Below are positions 35,594-47,994 of a stretch of DNA of 64,000 bases, piece by piece; within the stretch, counting starts at the first letter, position 1; each line of letters begins with the position of its first letter. A program made the position numbers and the translations under genes. Origin of the DNA: Emmonsiellopsis sp. PD_33 (taxonomy: Eukaryota; Ascomycota; Eurotiomycetes; Onygenales; Ajellomycetaceae); the NCBI GenBank assembly GCA_032988165.1, contig JANTQF010000030.1:62001-126000 (forward strand). Reading direction: 5' to 3'. The notes under the pieces are model-generated. The model saw only the letters and a list, made by a program, of their open reading frames with translations, was not told the origin of the DNA and ran no database searches.

Positions 35594-38500
35594 TTATTTT
35601 TTATCTACTGTGCCCCTTAAGGCTTTTAATATTAGTATGAAATAATGAGATTTAATTTTTAGGAACTTATCCTTCCTCTTCTTCTCTTTCTATATGTAGG
35701 CTAGTTATTACTTAGATTGATAGCACTTTAGCTTCATCACCTTGTAATTGAACTACACATTGAACTTATCAATCAGGTTCTATATATTCTCAAGGTTTTC
35801 CATATTCTCCCAGGAATTCTCTGCCTTTATCATATTTTTCCAGTACACAAAATACTACTAGCCATTAAAATAGTTATACTTCTCTAGAATCTCTTTAATC
35901 TCAAACTTCTTAACTCCATCTATCATTATTGATTCAGCCTCCAGGATTTCACCATGCTGCATGTAGTATAGTTCAAGCAATAAGACATGAAAAATAGGGT
36001 GTATATCTTTATATTGTGATGTAAGTTTTAGTTTGTACACCTATTTTCCCTACTTGTTAATAATTTTGAAAGAGTCAAGTTGATAATGATTTAGCTTTGA
36101 ATTTGAGTGTAATATGCTAATGTTTTTTAAGTATAGTATGACTTAGTCCCCAACTACAAAATACTTCTCCTTATGATACTAATCATAGTATTTCTTCTGT
36201 GTTTCCTGGGCCTTCAGAAGAGATTCTTACAGGTTATTCTATACTTCTCCTATATAATATATATGTTTTGTTGCCTTCTGTGCTTCTCCCCCCCTCATGT
36301 TGATATCTAATTTAATATTAAGATGCAGTTTAGATCAAAAACCCATCAGCACTTCCACAGGGGACATTTTGAGGATACTATGTGCAGAGGTGTTATATGA
36401 GAACTATACTAGTAGTAACTATCTGATCTAGTTATCCTGATAGAAGTTGTAGTAGATGTGCAGGTAGTACTTGAGCATCTAATTCTACCTTTTAGTTTAG
36501 TCATTCATTTGAGGGTGAAATGTAGTCATTAACTATCAGTATATTTTCAGAAGGTAGTAGAGTGTTAATTAGTATTTACTGGAGCTGAATATCCTAGTGT
36601 GGTTTGTTACCTAATGGTGTGGGTAACTGAAAAATCTGGTGAAGATGTTAAATATCAGATTTGCAAGCTCTAGTGTGCTTATACCTTCATTGACTGATTT
36701 ATAAACTATATACTTAATTAATTTATCTATAAACACTATGATTAAATTATAGACCTTACTATTCTACTTGAATGGTAGAAGTTTGATGATAAAATTCATT
36801 ATTATTATTTCAAAAAAAGAGGTAAGAATAGGAAGTAGTTCTAATTAGCTGTATTCCTTATAATAGTGCATCTTAACCTATTAATAGATATTATAGGTAT
36901 GCATGTATTCTTAAATGTTCATTATCATATTATGTCAAAAGTATTTCCTCTAAACACACTTAAGAGTGCACTTAACATTAAAATGTCCTCCTTGAGGATT
37001 ATCATGATTCAATTTTATGATCTTATCTCTTATCACTTGATCTATAGGGACAGAAATGCAATCCTTATAATGAAGTAGATCATCTTAATTGATTATCTAA
37101 TTTAAATACTCAGTCTCATCTATTTTACCTACTTTCATCCTTCTGTGTATCTTAGTATGCTTAGCATTCTAAGCTTGCATGTGATGCAGGAATTCTATAA
37201 TAGATTCAGTGAGAGAGAATTTATAGGCTATATCAGATTTTATAACTATATTAATTAATATTTGCAGCATTAGGTGAGCTAGCCTTTCTATATCACCAGC
37301 AATGCATCTCTCATCTGTGCACACATTTTAATATACATAGGAAGTAAGTGCATCAATGCAAATTGCATTTTCCTTGTTATTTAATAGTTTTAAATGTGCT
37401 ACCATATTAATTATTTGCTGACTGAGGTCTTCTGGCTGTGTCTACACATCTATGTTCAGTGTTTGAAACATTCCTCAAAGAAGCTTTTCTTGAATTATTA
37501 GTAATAATATTTGTCTTAGAGCATTCTCTTTATAGTCAGGATGACAACTAGGTGCATCTGTGGGATTCTTTATTCCTGAATAATACTTAATGATAAAGTT
37601 AAATGTAAAGAGTATTTCCATTTATTATATCTGACATCTGACTAATTCTATTATCATTATGAAATATTATAGATTAATATGGTCAGATAAAATCATCACA
37701 GGAAAATACATACCATGCAGGTAGTAGTATCATTACTTGAATGCTATGAGGATAGTGAGGAGTTTCTAATCATACATATTATAATTATACTCTGCTAGTA
37801 ATAAGCCTTATAAATAGTATGCAATCAGATGCTATTATCCATCATTTGAATCTAACTGTGAGAGGATTGCACTCAGTGTGAAACCTAATATATCTAGCTC
37901 TATCTAGAGTTTCCAATCTGAGTTGAAGTGCATAAGAATTAAGATCTTTATAAATGTACTTTTTAGCTTTTGAAAAGCTTTCTATACATTAGTATCAAGA
38001 AGGATCATCTTTTAGTTCTAGCCTTTCCATATTGCACTCTTTATGAGTGTAGATAAGAGCTGTGCTTTCACTGTGAATCTATCTATAAAATAGCAGTAAA
38101 AATTCATAAATCCTAGGAATATTTAGATGTTATAGATGTACTTAGGTTTCAGCCAGAAGAGAATAGTATTAATTTAGCTCTATTCTATCTTAATACTATT
38201 CATGCTGATCACAAAGCTAAGGAAATTAATGCAATTTATATGAAATGTATATTTACTAAGCTTCACATATAATTTATAGGTGTATAGGCATTTCAGCACT
38301 ATGCACACATACTTGCAGTACTCTTCCTTCAAGTTTGAGTAGATGATAATGTCATCCAGATAGACAATACAGCAGATATCTAGAAGATTGCTCAGAGCCT
38401 TGTTGATATAGAATTAAAATATTGCTGGTATATTTATAAGTTTAAAGAGAACTACTTGATATTCAAAATAATTATAATACATTCAGAAAGCTATTTTCCA

Positions 38501-39511
38501 CTCATCACCTTTATGTATATATAGTTGATGATACATATCATGAAGATTCAACTACAAGTAGATCTTTATACTGACTAGCCTGTCAATCATTTCATTAATT
38601 AAAAGGAGAGGATATTGATTCTTTATGCTAATAGTATTGAGCCTGCAGTAGTCTACATAAAGGTATATAATTTTATTTTTTTTTAGAATGAAAAATATCA
38701 GTGTGCCTACAGGGCTTTTCAATGGGTATATTCATTTTTTTTCTAGACTAAATTCCAGGTATTTGTATAGCACCTCTAGTTCTTTGACAGAGAGATTATA
38801 GATCAATTGATAGGGAGATTCTTTTCTAGATATTAAATTAATTAGATGATTATGTTGTGCATGTTTCAGAAGTAGTCCTACTGCAGCTTCTAAGAAAACA
38901 TCTTTATATTTATAGTAGGCTTCTAATATTACTAGCTTCCCATTTAGAACTATGCTGAATAGAGCAATCAGTTCATCCCCTTCTAGTTAATGTGGGTGGA
39001 TAATATAAGCTACACATTTAATTCTGACTGCTGTATTCACCTATTTCATGATGATGATCTTAATATTATTAATATATAGTATATAATATATTCAGTGCAA
39101 TTTTGACCATTAGATGTTGGGATCCACAGCCTTGAGCCAGGAGAATTTCAGGATGATATTGTAGCCTTTCATATTCACTACTTTAAAGTAAAAGCTCTAG
39201 TCACAAGAGAGTCCCTCATCATTAATTACACATACATACATCTCATATTAGTTGTAGACTATAACCTGGTATCTATTAATTATGCTGATCCAGCATGAAT
39301 CTTTACTATCTTTTTCAAGGTGTACTTTTACTCATTTCTGGCTGATAAAATTTACTTCTGTGCCCAAGTTGATAAATGCCCAGACAATAGCTAATTCTTG
39401 AGAGGTTTCTAGTCATATCTTAATTATCATTACTTCTTTACTACATCTCTATCCCATCTTGTTTACTCCCAGTGCTATAGCAGTGCTCAGCACTAAGGGA
39501 TCTAGTTTTTT
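35594..39511 (-). pseudogene. Family 1 pol (copy h-i)
   Basis: Minus-strand pol of 3,918 nt from the heptamer (39,505-39,511) to the conserved TAA (35,594-35,596). RT retains YLDD at 38,351-38,362. The region near 35,858-36,040 is open and reads YKLKLTSQYKDIHPIFHV, the typical segment behind the integrase core, continuing into the chromodomain start (KKFEIKEILEKYNYFNG). The chromodomain ends near 35,769. The chromodomain is expected to bind methylated histone H3 and guide insertion into heterochromatin. Internal stops inactivate the gene. Confidence 0.87.
39502..39511 (-). other. gag/pol -1 frameshift heptamer plus gag stop (copy h-i)
   Basis: On the minus strand the gag frame reads TCA AAA AAC TAG. 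The heptamer is 39,505-39,511 and the stop 39,502-39,504. Equivalent sites: 31,178-31,187 and 57,933-57,942. Confidence 0.75.
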
Positions 39512-40695
39512 GACTTATACTTCTTCATGTGCTTTTCAGGATGAAGTTCTCAGTAGTCATCAGAAATATAGCCTGATTTATTACAGTAAGAGTACTTAGG
39601 GTAAAGGGTAAACTTGAATTGCAAGAATCAGCCTTTAAGTGTACAGTTCAGGGATTTTTCCCTTTCAGACTCTATTTTCATCTGGGAATCAAAAGACTTC
39701 TTCTTATGTGGTGGATTTACAGTGGTTTCCTACTTGAACAAGAACAGTTTTTAGTTCTTACAATGTTACTCCATCTTATATAGAAATGCCAGTGTCTCTT
39801 TATAATCCTTAGAGTCTCCCTTCATTAGGTGTGTATGAATCTGAATTTCCTCTTAATAGTGATTCATCAGGTCAGAACTGTGCTGTTCCTCCTGGATCTT
39901 ATAGGACAAGTATTTCTTTAGGTTGAGAAGATACTTAGTAAAATCTTGAATGAATTGATTGTTCTATTATCATATGTCTGTATATCTCTTGATTGATTAC
40001 TGTTGGAGTACATCTGAATCTATAAGATATAGTTGTAACTGCACATAGAGGTCTTCTCAGATAAGTAATAGATTCTCTAGATTTACTTTGTAATTCTTGT
40101 AGAAAGCATTCTATCAGTAGAGAGGTTCCATAATGAGCTTCTATATAGCATTCTAGATGCAGTGTTTTTCAACAGTATAATAGTCTTTATTATGTTTAAA
40201 TTTCATTTTAGTTCAGATGATGAAATCTTCAAGCTCTGACATACTTTTTCCTTGATATTTAGAGGATGTATCAACCTTTAAATAGATGATTTAGTAGGGT
40301 AACTGGGTCATTTCTGTATAAGGCCTTTTCAAGATTTAATTTTGAGCTATGATCTTCTTCTGTGCAATCAGCACAGCTACCTCTTAATCCATCAATTCAT
40401 CTTGTACTAGCTGGTCCTCTAATACCTTCATCATGCACTCTACCTTTTAGATTTTTCATTGCATCTATAGCTTTTTAATGTATTCTTCAATTACACATAG
40501 CTGTGCAGCAGGTAGGTATGGGTCTTCATCATCTAATCCTTCATTGCTCACAGTTGATTCACAGTTGGATTCCTATGGAGGATCCTGCAGAGGTTTAAGT
40601 CATAGTTCATTATTACTGGTCCCTTACTGTGCAGAGGGGTTAGCACACACTTAAGAGGTTCTCCCACAGTTGTTTGCAGTCTTTTCATGAGCTAT
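39502..40695 (-). pseudogene. Family 1 gag (copy h-i)
   Basis: The gag relic of 1,194 nt is identical in length to copies c, d-e and k-l. The presumed start codon is ATA at 40,693-40,695. Stops arise by transitions. The 5' LTR i follows to the right after about 58 bp. Confidence 0.8.
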
Positions 40696-40753
40696 CTTGT
40701 TATTATTCATCTATTTCTGACAGACTGTTCACTCAGAGGTGAGCAAACAGAAC

Positions 40754-41072
40754 TGTAATATCCAGCATCAAATATAAAGGCTTTTTGATTTGAAAAGGTG
40801 GACTATGAGTCATTGAACAGTGTGATAGGAATAGACAGGTAAAAATGTATGTATATTTCAAACATAGGGGTCATATAGTAATAGGACTGTTTGCTGGTTC
40901 TTTTCATAAGAAACCTGCACAGCATATATATCAATAGCTAGCTACTAAGTGTGCACTACATGCATATTGCCAGGCACACTGTCAGGCACACTGCTGGGCC
41001 CAAGGTCCAAGATCCAAGGTCTAAGGGTGCAGTTGATCTACATGTGATGTGCAGTCTCCTTTGTGTGTTACA
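40754..41072 (-). repeat. Family 1 LTR i (5' LTR)
   Basis: 319 bp, from TGTAATATCC to GTGTTACA. Compared with LTR h, differences are mostly transitions, several as TG in one and CA in the other at the same place (for example near the start: ATTGA versus ATCAA). Confidence 0.92.
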
Positions 41073-41077
41073 AGAAT

Positions 41078-41281
41078 CAAGATTATAATCATTAGAGAAA
41101 AAAAGGAAAAAGGAAAAGGAATTATAAGATCATGTGATATAAGTAGAAGAGAATTATATGAGGTCAGAGTGAATAAATATTCATATAAAGACCTAGTTGG
41201 AGGCATCTAATTGGGCAGTCAGAGATCAGGTGAAGTTTGAGTGAGTTATAGATATAGAATATAAGGATATAGCTCTTTATA
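41078..41281 (-). repeat. Family 2 LTR A, right part
   Basis: The remaining 204 bp of the 254-bp LTR, from CAAGATTATAATC to CTCTTTATA. Contains the GAAAAAGGAAAAGG purine run seen in all four family 2 LTRs. Confidence 0.88.
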
Positions 41282-41297
41282 TTATTCCTCCCTATTT

Positions 41298-44200
41298 AGT
41301 TTTAGAGGTCAGGCAGGATGGTTCAGAAAATCAGATGCAGTGCAGTACAGATAGAGTCTCATCAGATAGATGTAATTCTTCATAATAGGTAAGTATAATA
41401 GTGTCTTACAGAGTAGAGATTAATTCTCATAAAGGAACTTCATATCTGAGCTACTTCATTAGATACTGAAATCCTCATCTACAGTAACAGTAGTTGAGGA
41501 TGGCTTCAATCTTGTATTCTACCTTATTATCTTCTCTAATAATGTCAGGCAGATATCAGTCAGTGATCTCTTGTGAGAAGAATGAGTTAATAGAGGTCTT
41601 GCAGAGCAGATTCATATAAAATATATTATAAATCTCAGATAGTATGTTGAGATAGTAGTTATGACTTCTCAGAACTTCAATGATGATATACTTAGTATAT
41701 TAATAATTAAGTGTGTGAGATGGATGATCAGTTATGATGTTTTAGAAGTCTAGCTAGACTTTATTACTCATCTTATAGTGTTCAGTAGGATTTTAGTAAG
41801 CATTCATATGATTTTATTAGTTCTGCTAGGCACTGACCATAGAGGATTCAGCCTACTCCATAGGCTTGCTGGAGTTTTGAGATGATGGTATCTATAACTT
41901 GAATTAGACTATAAGATGAAGTGAAAGATTTAGATGATTCAGTGAGATTAAGGACTTCAAGATTATAGCTGTACAAGAGGAAAAATAGGCTAATATCAGT
42001 GCTGATAGTATTATAGCTATTAATTGTAAATTTAGCATGCAGGAGGAGTTCATTCCAGTCATCTTAGATGTATAAATAGAATTTTCAGAGGTAGTTCTTA
42101 GTTGTCTGAATCATACATTCAGTGCTACTATCAGTTTCAGGGTGATAGATGATTAAAAGGTATTAGAAGATCTTGAGGAGCTGATAGATTCAGCTTTAGA
42201 TAGCTCTAACAAACTAGGTTTCATAGTCTGAGATGATTGTATGGGGTAGATCATGCAGATAGTAAAATAAACTTTAGAGAAAGACTTTAATCACTATAGG
42301 CACATCTATCTTCATATAGAGTTTGAGGATAATACTCTTACTGAGGCAGTTAATAATGATGAGAATGTTCTTGCAGCTGTTACTTATAGAGAGGTCTACT
42401 ATGAAATTAATGGTGACATTGCACCAGACATATTTGAAGATCAGAAGAGACTTGAGCAGACCTTGATAATAATCCTGCCAGGTGATGATGGATTGATAGA
42501 TGTTGTAGTTCTAAGTAAACTATTAAATACTCTGAAACATATTAGACTAGTAGAAATCTTAAAATAAAATTCAATAGAATGCTTTGCAGTCCAGATGTCT
42601 GATCATTAGAGAATTATGAATTTCTTATATAATTTAGATATATAATAGTTCTGAATTAGAAATCTATTACCTCCCTCAGAAGTGTAGTTAGAAGTTAGAG
42701 TCTACAGAGCATTTAGCAATGTCAACATACACTTAGAGTTTAGATGGAAAATGATAAGCTTTATCTCAGACAATCTGAGTTATTATCTAAAGGTATTTAT
42801 TAGAGGCAGCAGCAGTGTTCCAGAGTTCTTAGAGTGAGGATGAAGTAGTTATAATTGATAGAGCAACAGATAAGATATATATTACTTTATATAATATTAC
42901 TTTGAATTTCTTGAGGATCTATGAGTCTAACAATCTCTATTCATAATTTACCTAGTAGGTATTAAAGTCTTCAGAGGATATATTTTATTCACATCAGAAG
43001 AGAGTGTCAGCCATGAAGTTCTCTATACTAGAGTAGTAATAAATTATGAAATGAAAGTAGCTAAGAAATTCAGCTCAGTATATTTAGCATTCAGAGAGTT
43101 TATGAGTCATCATGAAATATCAGAGATTCTTATGATTCATAATAATTTCAAAGTTTTTCACACTGTAGAGTTTGAAGTCCCATTCTTCTAGGCATCAGAT
43201 GATGATGAGGAGTTCCTTGTCATAAATCTTATAATTAGCTTTAGCAGGGCTGAGTTTTTTGAACATAAATGTATAGAATTATAGGATACCTTTATCATCC
43301 CATTGCATGAGAGTACTATCTGTGATGTAACTAGAAGAGTCTGTTTCAACCATTATTAGATGGTTAGGGTTAAATGTGATGAGCATTAAGGTAGAGATGA
43401 ACATCTATTTAAGATACATAAATATCTTATCTACTTTCTTAGACCATTGAAACTACTGATCTTTATGTGTGAGGTTGATCAGTAGTCAGATAATATTAGA
43501 AAAATCCTAAATGAAGTGTTAGTAGAAATTTATAAATTCTAGGAAGTCTTACATACCTCTTATAGTTATAAAGGCCTCCTATTTGAGGATAGCAGCAATC
43601 TTCTTGAGGTCCATATGAACTCTCTTCCCTGCCTCTATGATGAAGCTAAGGTAGGTTGTCTCTTAAACCTTGAAGGTAGATTTATTAATATTAATTGAGA
43701 GATTATATTTGCAGAGGTGGGTGAGGACCTTTTGAATGTACTCTTAATACTACTTATAGGATCCATTAGTGAAGATAAGGATGTTATTGAGGTAGGTAGA
43801 AGTAAATTCATTTAAATAGTCTTATAAGGCCTAGTTAATATATTTCTGAAAGATATTTAAGGTGTTTATAAGACTAAAGAGGGTAACTATCCATTTAAAT
43901 AGATTATATCTTGTATGAAAGGTGGTTAGCCATTCATCTCCTTTTATGATTTGAATCTTATAAAATGTAGAAATGACATTAAGCTTTATGAACTACTTGA
44001 CTTGGCTGATCCATTTGAGAGTCTTATTGATTAATAGTAGTGGGTAATAATCTTTTTGAGTGAGGCAGTTAAGACTCTAATAGTTGACATAGAATTAGAG
44101 GTCTTTACCCAGCTTTTTCATGAAGAGTACAGATGCACCTGTGGGTAAATTACTAACTCAGATGAAACCCTTATCTAGAAGGTCATTAAGAGTCTTATGG

Positions 44201-45080
44201 AGTATGAGCAGTTTATCATGCAACATGTTGTATAGAAATCCTCAGGGTAGCTGAGAATCTTTACTGTCTGCCTTCTCAAGTTTAATATGATAGTCATGCA
44301 TACTGTGGAATGGTAGAAGCTTCTTAGTGGCCTTATAATTAAAAATATTAAGGAATTTATGATAGTATGGAGGGAGGACTGTTATAAGGTCAGTCTTTAG
44401 CTTCTTAAAGAGTTATAAGAGAGTCTTCTCTATGTTGGCTATACTAGTAGTAAAGATTTTAATGAGAGATTGAGACTTAGATTTCTAATTACAGCTTTAG
44501 AGGAGGTCATAGGTGTTAATGGAGATTTAGTGAAGATTGATAATCTTATGAATATCTTTTTTAGAGATATAGATACCTTCAAAGAATATGATGCATTAAT
44601 TATGAGTATTAATGAGAGCTTGATGTTTAGATAGCTATAATAGGCCTAGCATGAAGTTATATAGGAGATTCTCAATTTCATACATATAAATATTTTCTTG
44701 AAGAAATTTACTAATATTAATATTAAGCTTCACCATATTTCATATAAAGCTGCCTGTGTCACCATTGATACCTTCAATCTTTTGGGGGTTAATCAGGATA
44801 CACAGGAGATTATAATGGTTAATCATGTGAGGATAAATTATTGAATAGTAATAGTAACCACTATTTATCATAGCATTCATATTAAAAGAATGATTAACTA
44901 TGATAAATACAAGAATTACTGAAATAATTATTTTCTTCTCAAAGATTTTCCTATCTAACTCTGGGAGCTTCTACTTGTGATTTCACATGGAAGCTAGTCT
45001 TTTCCCAAGTCTGACTTGATGTCTTTAAAGTCTTCCTCCTCTTTAAGCTTGATTTGTATGTTTACAGATTGTATAGGTAG
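41298..45080 (-). pseudogene. Family 2 pol (copy A-B)
   Basis: Minus-strand pol, limits approximate. The integrase core at about 42,010-42,480 reads TIISDYETxFVRAI and IIYHPETDSSTECMIQTTKNYL, the typical HPQTDGQTER region. RNase H lies at about 43,080-43,480 (YKIYDKELLIIIRCLEEW). The RT motif YLNNILIFTNGS at about 43,765-43,794 has the catalytic Asp pair mutated to Asn-Asn. RT precedes integrase, so this is Ty3/Gypsy, with a sequence clearly different from family 1. I saw no chromodomain. Many stops are present. Confidence 0.8.
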
Positions 45081-46300
45081 TTTCAGGAGAATATGAGTTC
45101 TATAGCAGTTAGTAGCTCTATGCCCAGATTTGTCACAGTTAATGTAGACACCTTGGGCACAGCAGTTGATAATAATAGTAGTAGTTATATTCAGAATACA
45201 GAATGCATTTGTATGAGTAGATCCTGTAGGTGTTCAATTCATGGCATTTGAGTCCTTTAGCTGAAAGATTTTGAGGAAGGCCTCTCTAGAGATAGTGAGA
45301 GCATCACTGTGGATTCAGCTCTGAATAGTCTTAATCTTGAATAGGTTATTCTCTATACTACAGAGCTTTATATAATATTCAAGGTATATTGGAGGTTTAA
45401 TAGAGGTAATAGTCTGCTGTAGGAGTTCAAACTTAATGGCTTTCTTAAGTAAGACCTTCTTGATAGTATCATCTCATAGCTGGTCACTAGCTTCCAGGAT
45501 CTTCTAATCAAATCTTAGGAGAAAGATAACAAGTAGATCAATCTTCTGGTAAATGTTGTACAGCTAGATTAGAGCCTTCTAAGTCACTAAGAGATTGGAG
45601 AAAAGAATGTTAAACTAATTGAGAATAACATTGAGAATTATAGAAATAAGCTTGGTATTAGCCTTCATCTAAGGGTGGAATTAAGTAATGATAGTGCTAG
45701 AGAGCTAGATGTAGATATATCAGGCTTGATTAGCAAGAGATCTAATTGTAAGGCCATTCAAAGTGATTTTAGCTTCTACACTGAGGTGCCAGGCAGAGTA
45801 TTTGGAGACTTGTTTGCCCATAAATTTCTTAAGGGTGATGAGCCTTTCTTTTGGGCATCTCAGGAAGTCCTTAAAAAGAGCAGTTAGATGAGCAGGAGTC
45901 AGGACAGAAGCTGAAGTCAGTATGGGTATATAATTTTATTTGATAATAAGGTCAATCTTATTTGTAAGTTACTAGATGAAGTTTTAGAATTCAGCATCAA
46001 GGTTCTGAAAATAGGTGCTGTCTTTATGTGGAGGGTCTATATTTATAATGGATTTAAAAGATTGTTTGGATTCAGAGAGTTTGGAGGATTCAGGAAGTTT
46101 AAAGGATTTAAAAAGTTTAAAGGAAAATCTCATGAGATATTGATGTGGACTGTCAGGGCTTTAGAGCCTTTTACTGACATATTATCTGATGGAGCTGAGC
46201 TAATTGTATTTTGAATTTTAGAAGAGTTTATTATATGTATGAGTTACATTTAGAGGAATCTACTATACATGTGAATTATATTTGAAAGGTGAATATAATG
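45080..46300 (-). pseudogene. Family 2 gag (copy A-B)
   Basis: The minus-strand gag region lies between the 5' LTR and pol. A zinc-knuckle remnant (VYINCDKSGHRAT) is readable at about 45,110-45,150. The rest is charged and helical-looking with frequent stops. Plus-strand open frames at 45,675-45,887 and 46,026-46,214 are shadows. Limits approximate. Confidence 0.65.
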
Positions 46301-46338
46301 AGGATCTCTGAGAAGAAATCAAGTGAGTAATTATAAAA

Positions 46339-46592
46339 TGTAATGGGCACACTCTGATAAGCAAATTATATGAGCTATACACTAGAATTAAGATTGTAAT
46401 TGCTAGAGAAAGAAAGGAAAAAGGAAAAGAAATTACAAGATTATGCAATATAAGTAGAAGAGAATTATGTGAGGTTGAAGCAGATAAACATTCATATGAA
46501 GACCTGATTGGAGGCATCTAATTAGGTAGTCAGAGATTGAGTGAAGTTTGAGTAAGCTATAGATATAGAGTATAAGAGTGTAGCTCTTTATA
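46339..46592 (-). repeat. Family 2 LTR B (5' LTR)
   Basis: 254 bp, from TGTAATGGGCACAC to CTCTTTATA. It shows the uninterrupted target site of family 1 copy h-i (ACTAGAATTAAG). Confidence 0.92.
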
Positions 46593-46597
46593 GATTT

Positions 46598-46826
46598 CTG
46601 CAACATAATTAGCCTGTAGAATATAAAACTATCTAATTATAATAATCTAAATCTTTTATTAAGTATAATAGCTTAAATCTTCTATAAAATATAATAATCT
46701 AAACCTTTTATAAGTATAATAACTTAAATCTTCTATAATATGCATCACACATCAGCCCAATTCTTCAGCTAGGACACAGAAAATCCATAAATCTACTGGA
46801 GGCTAGCTCCTAAAGAGAGGAGTAAT
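46598..46826 (+). mobile_element. Host j family 1 copy, right segment
   Basis: The last part of the truncated plus-strand family 1 element before its 3' LTR. It holds short degenerate repeats of the type ATAGAAGRTTYAARYYATTATA (46,640-46,740), also found beside every other family 1 3' LTR, and ends in a purine tract (AAAGAGAGGAGTAAT) before LTR j. Confidence 0.85.
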
Positions 46827-47143
46827 TATAATATATAAAGGAGATTATATATCACATATAGATTAACTGCATTCTTAGACCTTGGATCTCAGATTTTAGG
46901 CTCAGCAGTGTGTCTAGTAGTGTGCCTGGCAATGCACACATGATGCACACTTAGTAGCTAGCTATTAATATATATACTATGCAGGTTTCTTATGAAAAGA
47001 ACCAGCAAACAGTCCTATTACTATATGATCTCTATATTTGAAAAATACATACATTTTTATCTGTTTATTCCTGTCACACTATTTAATAACTCATAGTCTA
47101 TCTTTTTAAATTAAAAGCCTTATATTCAACACCAGATATTACA
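46827..47143 (+). repeat. Family 1 LTR j (3' LTR of host j)
   Basis: 317 bp, from TATAATATATAAAGG to GATATTACA. Its 5' partner is missing because host j is truncated at 24,239, so no target duplication can be checked. Confidence 0.88.
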
Positions 47144-47724
47144 ATATTAAAGTCAGGGGTGAAGATGAGAGGTGCATTAATATTTTAAGTTATTAGAAAG
47201 AAGTTATAAGAGTATTTATATATTTAGCATTATAAGTTGATAATTTATTTATATAAGATTAATTTAGATTCAGCCTTTATAAGATGTATAATTATAAGAT
47301 TATCTTTTAAGATATTATTCTGAATCTAAACTCTCTACAGTTTATCAGCTAATTTCATGATAATTTTCTTATTCACCTAAAGAGTTTGAGTGTTCTCAAG
47401 ATAGATAATGTTCTACATCTAGCTAGTAACTATCTCCTAATTTTATAATATTACATGAAGAACTCTATTATGAGTCTCTATCTATTATTCTCAGAAGATC
47501 AGGTTGAGTATCCCTTGCATAATCTCATATAGATTAGATGAAAGTTACTAAATGTTATTAGAGTCTTAATTTTATACCTCTAAGAAGGTGTTCTGTATTA
47601 TGAAATTCATAGTTGAAGTTATATGAAAAGAGTTTTAGATAAAGATTAATAATAGAAAAGATTTGAGAGTATTACTTTTATCTCTCATTCTAATAGACAT
47701 TTTTAAGACTTTTATATTTATGTG
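47144..47724. other. Unassigned AT-rich sequence
   Basis: No gene recognised. Its right end (ATGTG, 47,720-47,724) was contiguous with 60,834 before family 2 copy C-D inserted, so this segment and 60,834-62,300 form one older host region. Confidence 0.5.
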
Positions 47725-47978
47725 TGTAACAGGCATGCTCTGATAAGCAGATTGTGTGAGCTATACACTAGAATTAAGATTATAATCACTAGAGAAAGAA
47801 AGGAAAAAGGAAAAGGAATTGCAAGATCATACAATATAAATAGAAGAAAATTATGTGAGATTAGAGTAGATAAATATTCATATAAAGGCCCAGTTAGAGG
47901 TGTCTGATTAGGCAGTCAGAGATCAGATGAAGTTCAGATGAGCTATAGATATAGAGTATAAGAGTATAGTTCTTCATA
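47725..47978 (-). repeat. Family 2 LTR C (3' LTR)
   Basis: 254 bp, from TGTAACAGGCATGC to TCTTCATA. Confidence 0.9.
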
Positions 47979-47994
47979 TTATCCCCTCCTATCT

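Larger units (their letters stand above)
33543..41072 (-). mobile_element. Family 1 chromovirus, copy h-i, target duplication AGAAT
   Basis: A full-length element of 7,530 bp on the minus strand, with 3' LTR 33,543-33,861 and 5' LTR 40,754-41,072. AGAAT flanks it on both sides (33,538-33,542 and 41,073-41,077). It sits within the LTR of family 2 copy A-B; the empty site is visible in the LTR at 46,339. It is among the best preserved copies: the RT box is YLDD and the accessory ORF is open over long stretches. Confidence 0.93.
33493..46592 (-). mobile_element. Family 2 Ty3/Gypsy element, copy A-B, target duplication GATTC/GATTT
   Basis: Minus-strand element with 254-bp LTRs. The 3' LTR A is 33,493-33,542 plus 41,078-41,281 (interrupted by family 1 copy h-i) and the 5' LTR B is 46,339-46,592. 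Net length without the nested element is about 5,565 bp. Flanks are GATTC (33,488-33,492) and GATTT (46,593-46,597), identical but for one C/T. A purine tract (AAATAGGGAGGAATAA on the minus strand) abuts the 3' LTR at about 41,282-41,297. Confidence 0.88.

Noticed and set aside
45675..46214. Plus-strand open frames in family 2
   Set aside because: They are antisense shadows of minus-strand gag; not recognisable, and not kept in the second family 2 copy.
32763..47143. LTR g and LTR j considered as a pair of one element
   Set aside because: They are in opposite orientation; g pairs with f (AGTAA duplication), while j closes the truncated plus-strand host.
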